9,299 nt of DNA from Pseudomonadota bacterium (GTDB lineage Bacteria > Pseudomonadota > Alphaproteobacteria > Rhizobiales > Xanthobacteraceae): contig JAEXXW010000076.1 of assembly GCA_023405565.1 (NCBI GenBank), positions 1 to 9,299 of the forward strand, written 5' to 3'. A program made the position numbers and the translations under genes. The stretch's first letter is position 1, and each line of letters begins with the position of its first letter. The notes beneath the pieces are model-generated. The model was given only the letters and a program-made list of their open reading frames with translations, was not told where the DNA came from and did no database searches. Positions 4,356 to 9,299 of this stretch are shown in pieces.

Positions 4356-6215
4356 ATGGCGTCAATGGAAACCAGCACTGTTCCGATCGAGTCCCGTGAT
4401 GGCGGGCGCAGGTTTCTTGCGGCCGCACTGAACGGGCTGGCGGGCATCCTGCAATGGTCCGGTGCGCTGGTCCTTGCCGTTCTGCTCGTTCTCGTTCTGA
4501 CGTCGGTGACGCTGCGTTACGTTTTCGGCAGCGGCTTCATCTGGTCGGAGGAACTGGCGATCTGGCTCAACGTATTGCTGGTCGCCGTTGGCGCACCACT
4601 CGCCGCAACAGGCCCGCTCGCCATGCGGCTGGATGTCGTCGTGCAGTTTTTTCCCGTGCCACTGCAAAAAGCTGCCCGCGTGATCGCGGATGGCATCGCC
4701 ATCGATGCCGGCATCATCCTCGCTTTGGGTGGCGCCAATGTCGTCGCGGCCATCGGCGGCACATCGACCGTCCTTGGGCTGCCGGAGTGGCTACGCTATG
4801 CCGCCTTCGCTGCGGGTGGCGGGTTGATGGTGGTGATGCTGGTCGGCCGCATTGTCGTTGAGGATGGCCTTCCGCGCGCCTTGCTCATCCTTGCCGTGGG
4901 TGTCGGGCTTTATCTTACAGCCCATCACCTTGTTGCCTTTCCGATTGCAACACCGAGCCTCGCCGCCGGAATAGCGGCTGCTGTCGGCCTGATCCTTGGC
5001 GCACCGTTGCCGCATGCGCTTCTGGTCGGCGTATCGCTGGCAACGCCGTTCGGCGCACTGTTGCCTGAAGCTGCCGTCGTTCAGAACACCGTGGTCGGCG
5101 TCAGCAAATTCCTGCTGCTTGCGATTCCGTTTTTCCTGCTGGCCGGCGGCCTGCTCACGGTCGGCGGTCTTGCCGACCGGCTGGTCCGCTTCGCAGCAAC
5201 GATTGTCGGCCATGTTCGCGGTGGCCTCGCGCAGACGACGCTGCTGACCAGCGTGCTGTTCTCCGGCGCATCGGGCTCATCGGTCGCCAATGCCGCCTTC
5301 GGCGCCAAGGTGATGGTGCCGGCCCTCGTGTCGCACGGCTATCCGCTGCCACGTGCCGCCGCCATCGTGGCCTCGACGGCCATGCTCGACAACATCATCC
5401 CGCCATCCATCGCCTTCCTGATCCTCGCAACAGCGACGAACCTGTCGGTCGGCTCGCTGCTGGTCGGCGGCTTTGTCGCCGGCGGCGTGCTGGCGCTGGC
5501 GCTCGGCATCGGGCTGTATCTGACCTCGCGCGGCGAAACGCCGGCGCGCGGACCTTCGACAGGTGCCGAAAAGGCCCGCGCCTTTGTATCGTCGCTGCCG
5601 GCGATCGGCCTCGGCGTCGTCGTGGTTATCGGCATCCGCTTCGGCATCGTCACGACCACCGAGGCGTCAGCCCTGGCCGTGGCTTATGCGCTCGTCGTCT
5701 GCCTCGCCCTGCGCAGCATCAACGGACGCTCTCTGATTGACGCGTTCCGGCAATCAGCCGGCGAAGCCGCGGCGGTCGGGCTCCTCATCGGCACGGCCGC
5801 GCCGTTCGCCTTCATGCTGGCCGTGGACCGCGTGTCCGACGTCATTACATCCGTCGTCACATCGCTTGGCGGCGGCCCCTTTGCGGTGATGCTGCTGGCC
5901 AATATCGTGCTTCTGGTCGCCGGCCTGTTTCTCGATATCGGCGCTGCGATTTTGCTACTGGCGCCGCTGCTGCTGCCGGCTGCGATCATGGCCGGCATCG
6001 ATCCGATCCAGTTCGGCGTCATCGTCGTCGTCAATCTGATGATCCACGGCCTCACGCCGCCGCTCGGCATTCTCGTCTATGTCGCGAGCGGCGTATCGGG
6101 TGCGCGGCCGGCGCAGGTATTTCGCGAAGTGGTCCCGCTGCTGCTGGCGCTGCTCGCCGCGCTCGCGGTGATGTGCGTCGCCTCGGCGATGATGGCTGGA
6201 CCGTCCAAATTCTAG
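4356..6215 (+). CDS. TRAP transporter permease, fused DctQ-DctM
   Basis: A 619-residue inner-membrane protein joining the small (DctQ, about residues 25-170) and large (DctM, about 200-615) TRAP subunits. The DctQ part shows a first helix near 35-55 ending in LRYVFGSGFIWSEELAIW (53-70), typical of DctQ. The DctM part carries the LFSGASGSSVANAAFG motif (301-316), a helix break DNIIPPSIAF (345-354), RFGIVTTTEASALAVAYAL (428-446) and GLTPPLGI (565-572), all landmarks of the Na+-coupled elevator domain. Helices at 175-195 bridge the two parts, as in natural QM fusions. It would take up a small anion, usually a carboxylate or sulfonate, delivered by the binding protein encoded next. ATG 4356 is used; ATG 4365 is possible, and neither has a clear ribosome-binding site. 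It follows the NIPSNAP gene by 12 bases. Confidence 0.92.
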   Translation: MASMETSTVPIESRDGGRRFLAAALNGLAGILQWSGALVLAVLLVLVLTSVTLRYVFGSGFIWSEELAIWLNVLLVAVGAPLAATGPLAMRLDVVVQFFPVPLQKAARVIADGIAIDAGIILALGGANVVAAIGGTSTVLGLPEWLRYAAFAAGGGLMVVMLVGRIVVEDGLPRALLILAVGVGLYLTAHHLVAFPIATPSLAAGIAAAVGLILGAPLPHALLVGVSLATPFGALLPEAAVVQNTVVGVSKFLLLAIPFFLLAGGLLTVGGLADRLVRFAATIVGHVRGGLAQTTLLTSVLFSGASGSSVANAAFGAKVMVPALVSHGYPLPRAAAIVASTAMLDNIIPPSIAFLILATATNLSVGSLLVGGFVAGGVLALALGIGLYLTSRGETPARGPSTGAEKARAFVSSLPAIGLGVVVVIGIRFGIVTTTEASALAVAYALVVCLALRSINGRSLIDAFRQSAGEAAAVGLLIGTAAPFAFMLAVDRVSDVITSVVTSLGGGPFAVMLLANIVLLVAGLFLDIGAAILLLAPLLLPAAIMAGIDPIQFGVIVVVNLMIHGLTPPLGILVYVASGVSGARPAQVFREVVPLLLALLAALAVMCVASAMMAGPSKF

Positions 6216-6232
6216 ATTGCATATGAGTTCAC

Positions 6233-6237
6233 AGGAG
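6233..6237 (+). promoter_or_regulatory. Ribosome-binding site of the dctP-type gene
   Basis: AGGAG lies 6 bases upstream of ATG 6244. It favours this start over TTG 6217 and ATG 6223, and it leaves the N-terminus as a well-formed twin-arginine signal. Confidence 0.75.
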
Positions 6238-6243
6238 ACCGAA

Positions 6244-7236
6244 ATGGCCCGTCACACGATCAACCGCCGCACCTTCTCGGCCCTGCTGGGTGCCGGCATC
6301 GCTGCGCCATTTGTCTCCCAGGCACGGGCGGCGACCACCGTCACGATCGCCTCGCTGTTCGGCGCGGATAAGCCGGAAACGAAGATCTGGGTGAAGATCA
6401 AGGAGATCGTCGATGCGAAGCTGCCGGGCCGCTTCAACTTCCGCATCGTCGGCAATGCCGCCCTCGGCGGCGAGAAGGAAGTCGCCGAGGGCATCCGCCT
6501 CGGTTCGGTGCAAGGCAGCCTCTCGACCATCTCTGCCCTGTCGAGCTGGGTGCCGGAATCGCAGGTGCTCGATGCACCATTCGTCTTCCGCGATGCTGGT
6601 CATGTGCGCCGCGTCGTCGACGGACCGATCGGCAACGATCTGAAGGCGAAGTTCGCCGCACAGAATTTCCAGGTGCAGGGCTTCATCAATTACGGTGCGC
6701 GGCATCTCCTCACCAAGGAGCCGATCACCAAGCCGTCGCAACTTGCCGGCAAGCGCATTCGCGTCATCCAAAGTCCGCTGCATACCGAATTGTGGAAGGC
6801 GTTCGGCGCGAACCCGACGCCGATCCCGATCCCGGAAACCTACAACGCGCTGCAGACCGGCGTCGTCGACATGATGGACCTGACCAAGTCCGCCTATGCC
6901 GGCTTCAAGCTCTACGAAGTTGTGCCCTATCTCAACGAGACCGGACATATCTGGGCAACCGGCGTCGTCTATTTCTCGGCGCCGTTCTGGAAATCGCTGA
7001 AGGACGACGAGAAGGCCGTGTTCACGGCGGCGGCAGCCGAAGGCGCGCTCTATTTCGATCAGCTCATTGTCGAGGACGAGAAGGCCTCGATGGAACGCGC
7101 AGCCGCTGCGGGTGGCAAGACCGTTGCCATCGAAGATCGACCAGCCTGGGAAAAGGGCGCCCGTGGTGTCTGGACTGCACTCGCACCCAAGGTTGGCGGC
7201 ATCGACAAGATCGAGGCAATTGTGAAGACGACCTGA
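6244..7236 (+). CDS. TRAP transporter substrate-binding protein, DctP type
   Basis: A 330-residue periplasmic solute receptor that would hand its ligand to the QM permease encoded 28 bases upstream. The N-terminus has a Tat-like signal, INRRTFSALLGAGIAAPF (6-23), with cleavage expected after ARA at 29. The DctP fold is seen in NAALGGEKEVAEGIRLGSVQ (71-90), PFVFRDAGHVRRVV (112-125), GARHLLTKEPI (151-161), the motif GKRIRVIQSP (169-178), whose Arg173 is at the conserved ligand-carboxylate-binding position, and PIPETYNALQTGVVDMMDL (195-213). The Arg implies an anionic ligand. A Tat signal implies export in folded form, as in several TRAP receptors. This is the last gene of the operon; DctP follows the permease here, whereas P-Q-M order is common. 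No obvious terminator follows. Confidence 0.92.
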   Translation: MARHTINRRTFSALLGAGIAAPFVSQARAATTVTIASLFGADKPETKIWVKIKEIVDAKLPGRFNFRIVGNAALGGEKEVAEGIRLGSVQGSLSTISALSSWVPESQVLDAPFVFRDAGHVRRVVDGPIGNDLKAKFAAQNFQVQGFINYGARHLLTKEPITKPSQLAGKRIRVIQSPLHTELWKAFGANPTPIPIPETYNALQTGVVDMMDLTKSAYAGFKLYEVVPYLNETGHIWATGVVYFSAPFWKSLKDDEKAVFTAAAAEGALYFDQLIVEDEKASMERAAAAGGKTVAIEDRPAWEKGARGVWTALAPKVGGIDKIEAIVKTT

Positions 7237-7547
7237 AGCTCGATACTTAGGTGAAGCACGCTGCCGATGCCACCCGGGACAGGGAACGAAGCGTGACTGA
7301 GGCGTGCGCGTAGGCTGGCCTAATCATCACCGACGCGGGTGGACGGATAGCCCCCGGCCCCCGCACAGTCTCAAATAAGTGCGGACAAAACCAAAAATTT
7401 GATCCTGCAGCCCGCAATGGTTATCCGCGCCTTCACGTCAGCTAACCCAAACCTAGAAATACGTACGCATCCACAGACTGGCCCGAAGCCAGGCCGGCCG
7501 GTCAAGAATGGTGATACGCTTGCAATGCAATCGCCGTGCGTGCCCCC
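7237..7547. other. Intergenic spacer between convergent operons
   Basis: This 311-base stretch separates the ends of the dctP-type gene and livF. I find no protein-like frame and no strong terminator. CTGGC-CCGAA-GCCAG (7478-7492) can fold a 5-base stem and TAGGC-TG-GCCTA a smaller one, but neither is followed by a T run on either strand. The part around 7370-7400 is AT-richer than its surroundings. Termination may be Rho-dependent. Confidence 0.5.
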
Positions 7548-8273
7548 CTATGCACCGAGGTATGCGGCGCGAACGTCGTCGTTTTCAAGCAGCTCCTGGC
7601 CGGTGCCACTCGTCGTCACCCGGCCGGTCTCCAGCACATAACCACGATCGGCGATGCCAAGCGCCGCTACTGCATTCTGCTCAACCAGCAGGATGGTCAT
7701 GCCCTGCGCCTTGAGCGTCCTGATGATCGTGAACACTTCCTTGACCAACAATGGCGCAAGCCCCATGGAAGGCTCATCCAGCAGCAGCAGCCTCGGACGC
7801 CCCATCAGCGCACGGCCGATGGCGAGCATCTGCTGCTGGCCGCCGGACAGCATGCCGGCCGGTTGCGCGCTCTTTTCCTTCAGGATCGGAAACATCGCAT
7901 AGATCTGGCCAAGATCGCTTGCGACCTCCTCACGCGGTCTCGTGAAAGCGCCGAGACGCAGATTGTCATCGACGCTCAGCGGCGCGAACACCTGCCGGCC
8001 TTCCGGACTCTGGCAGATGCCGCGGCGGACTCGCTGGTCGGGGGACAGCGTGGTGACGTCCTCGCCATCGAAGCGGATGCTTCCGCCACTGGCCTTCTGC
8101 ACGCCGGAAAGCGTACGCAGAAACGTGCTCTTGCCCGCGCCATTCGCGCCCACGAGGGCAACGAGTTCTCCCTGTCTGACCTCAAGGTTGAGCGCGCTGA
8201 GCGCCTCGATCGGGCCATAGCAGCTCGCCAGCCCGCGGACATCGAGCAGCGGCTCGCGCACTGGCCCGCTCAT
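7548..8273 (-). CDS. livF: Liv-type ABC transporter ATPase, LivF
   Basis: A 241-residue cytoplasmic ATPase, the usual LivF length. It carries Walker A GANGAGKST (42-50), Q-loop Gln88 in ICQSPEGRQVFAPLSV, ABC signature LSGGQQQMLAIGRAL (142-156), Walker B LLLLDEPS (162-169), and the family-typical LVEQN (196-200) with Gln at the H-loop position. With LivG it would power uptake through LivH/LivM. Ligands of such systems in soil alphaproteobacteria range from branched-chain amino acids to amides and aromatic acids; nothing here identifies the ligand. The start ATG overlaps the livG stop by 4 bases (ATGA, 8273-8270), so the two are translationally coupled. It is the last gene in its operon within the window and is convergent with the TRAP operon. 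Confidence 0.93.
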   Translation of the reverse strand: MSGPVREPLLDVRGLASCYGPIEALSALNLEVRQGELVALVGANGAGKSTFLRTLSGVQKASGGSIRFDGEDVTTLSPDQRVRRGICQSPEGRQVFAPLSVDDNLRLGAFTRPREEVASDLGQIYAMFPILKEKSAQPAGMLSGGQQQMLAIGRALMGRPRLLLLDEPSMGLAPLLVKEVFTIIRTLKAQGMTILLVEQNAVAALGIADRGYVLETGRVTTSGTGQELLENDDVRAAYLGA

Positions 8274-9031
8274 GCGTTCGCTCCGAGGTATGCAGCGATC
8301 ACGTCCGGATGATGCCGGACTTCGTCGCGTGTACCCTCCACGAGCTTCCGGCCGTAATCGAGCACCAGGATGCGATCGGACAAATTCATCACCAGTTTCA
8401 TGTCGTGTTCGACCAGAACCACTGTGACGCCTGAATCGGCGATCCTGCGGATCAGCTTGTCGATTTCTATGGTTTCCTTCGGATTGAGTCCCGCCGCCGG
8501 CTCGTCGAGAAACAGAAGACGGGGCCGCAGCGCCATCGCTCGGGCGATTTCCAGACGCTTCAGCGCACCATAGGGCATCGGATCGGCGCGGGCGGACAGA
8601 AAGGCGGCCAGCCCGACGAAGCGCATCAGTTCGAGCGCCTCCTGGTCGAGTTCCCGGTCGCGCCGCACCAGCGAGGGCAGACGGAACGCCGCCTTGAGAG
8701 GGTTATGGTCGAGCCGCAGATGCGCACCCACCATGACATTCTCGCAGGCGCTCATGTTCATGCAAATCTGCAGGTTCTGGAACGTGCGGGCGACGCCGAG
8801 CGCAGCGAAATCGCTCGGGCGACGGCCGGCCACCGACACACCGTCGATGCGGATATCGCCCTCGGTCGGCGTATAGATGCCAGTAATCAGATTGAACAGC
8901 GTGGTCTTGCCGGCGCCATTGGGACCGATCACAGAAAAGATCCTGCCCGACTCCACCGTGAAGGACACATTCTGCATGGCCTTCACACCGTCGAACGACT
9001 TGCTGAGGTTGGCGACTGTGAGCAGCGTCAT
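8270..9031 (-). CDS. livG: Liv-type ABC transporter ATPase, LivG
   Basis: A 253-residue ATPase partner of LivF. It has Walker A GPNGAGKTT (36-44), Q-loop Gln85 in ARTFQNLQIC, the variant signature PYGALKRLEIARAM (153-166) usual for LivG, Walker B LLFLDEPAAGLNP (172-184), and H-loop His209 in VEHDMKLVM. I start it at ATG 9031, where MTLLTVANLSKSF gives the normal LivG beginning and the start overlaps the livM stop (ATGA, 9031-9028). An upstream ATG at 9097 would add 22 residues read from within livM in another frame and is unlikely. The C-terminus PDVIAAYLGANA resembles the end of LivF. Confidence 0.93.
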   Translation of the reverse strand: MTLLTVANLSKSFDGVKAMQNVSFTVESGRIFSVIGPNGAGKTTLFNLITGIYTPTEGDIRIDGVSVAGRRPSDFAALGVARTFQNLQICMNMSACENVMVGAHLRLDHNPLKAAFRLPSLVRRDRELDQEALELMRFVGLAAFLSARADPMPYGALKRLEIARAMALRPRLLFLDEPAAGLNPKETIEIDKLIRRIADSGVTVVLVEHDMKLVMNLSDRILVLDYGRKLVEGTRDEVRHHPDVIAAYLGANA

Positions 9032-9299
9032 GAGCGAGAGCCCCCGAAACGCGCAGCCAGCGTCGGCACCAGGCCCTTCGGCATGAACAGCATGCACAGG
9101 ATGAGAATCACGCCGAAGGCGACCGTCTCCCAGCCCTCGAAGGACGCCAGCAGTTGCGGCAGCGCCGTCAACAGCACGGCGCCGACAACCGCTCCCGCCG
9201 CCGAGGCCATGCCACCGACCACCACCATGGTGAGCAGTTCGATGGAATGGCCGAAATCGGCAATGCCGGGCGAGACGAAGCCGACGTAATGAGCGGAGA
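9028..9299 (-). CDS. livM: Liv-type ABC transporter permease, LivM (C-terminal part, 5' end outside window)
   Basis: The minus strand is open from the window edge to a TGA at 9030-9028, giving 89 residues. HYVGFVSPGIADFGHSIEL (3-21) followed by MVVVGGMASAAGAVVGAV is the conserved EAA-like cytoplasmic region and glycine-rich helix of LivM permeases. Two membrane segments follow, at about residues 24-49 and 58-73, and the ending LFMPKGLVPTLAARFGG is typical of the family. The inner-membrane permease would pair with a LivH outside the window. The upstream part of the operon, including any binding protein gene and promoter, is not visible. Confidence 0.9.
   Translation of the reverse strand, partial: SAHYVGFVSPGIADFGHSIELLTMVVVGGMASAAGAVVGAVLLTALPQLLASFEGWETVAFGVILILCMLFMPKGLVPTLAARFGGSRS

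Noticed and set aside
6229..6948. Long minus-strand open frame opposite the dctP-type gene
   Set aside because: The plus-strand frame has clear DctP motifs and a signal peptide, whereas the minus frame shows no family pattern.
7478..7492. Possible terminator hairpin CTGGC-CCGAA-GCCAG
   Set aside because: The stem is only 5 bases and no T run follows on either strand.
7536..8312. Long plus-strand open frame opposite livF
   Set aside because: All ABC ATPase motifs are on the minus strand; the plus frame is its complement.

Overview
The window looks like chromosomal DNA of an alphaproteobacterium, most likely of the order Hyphomicrobiales (Bradyrhizobium/Rhodopseudomonas/Xanthobacteraceae-like). 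The grounds are high-GC coding sequence, a dispersed intergenic repeat of a type I recall from those genomes (1292-1360), TRAP and Liv-type transporters, and a C-terminal fragment resembling their L,D-transpeptidases. This placement is inference; no rRNA or marker gene is present.

Region 1 (1-1356) is gene-poor and eroded. It holds the 3' end of a probable L,D-transpeptidase-like gene. On the minus strand there is an ORF with a signal peptide broken by one in-frame amber codon, a perfect inverted repeat beside its start, and a decayed C-terminal fragment of an IS3-family transposase. The Hyphomicrobiales-type repeat closes the region.

Region 2 (1357-7236) is the most interesting part. An ArsR-family regulator of the BigR/SqrR type is divergent from a compact five-gene plus-strand operon. 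The operon encodes an SsuA-like substrate-binding protein with no signal peptide, an SsuD-like flavin-dependent monooxygenase lacking three active-site residues of E. coli SsuD, a NIPSNAP-family small protein, a fused DctQM TRAP permease and a DctP-type binding protein with a Tat-like signal. Gaps between genes are 8 to 28 bases. An AT-rich promoter region between regulator and operon contains an imperfect dyad (1878-1899) that overlaps plausible -10 elements of both divergent promoters.

The genes suggest that the TRAP system imports a small anionic, possibly sulfur-containing compound, and that the monooxygenase oxidises it with help from the NIPSNAP protein and the cytoplasmic SsuA-like protein, under thiol-responsive ArsR control. 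The substrate is unknown, and no flavin reductase is visible.

Region 3 (7237-9299) has a 311-base spacer, then three genes of a Liv-type (branched-chain amino acid/HAAT) ABC transporter on the minus strand, convergent with the operon: livM (5' end outside the window), livG and livF. They are joined by two 4-base ATGA overlaps. This looks like a separate transport operon; any link to the monooxygenase operon is only positional.
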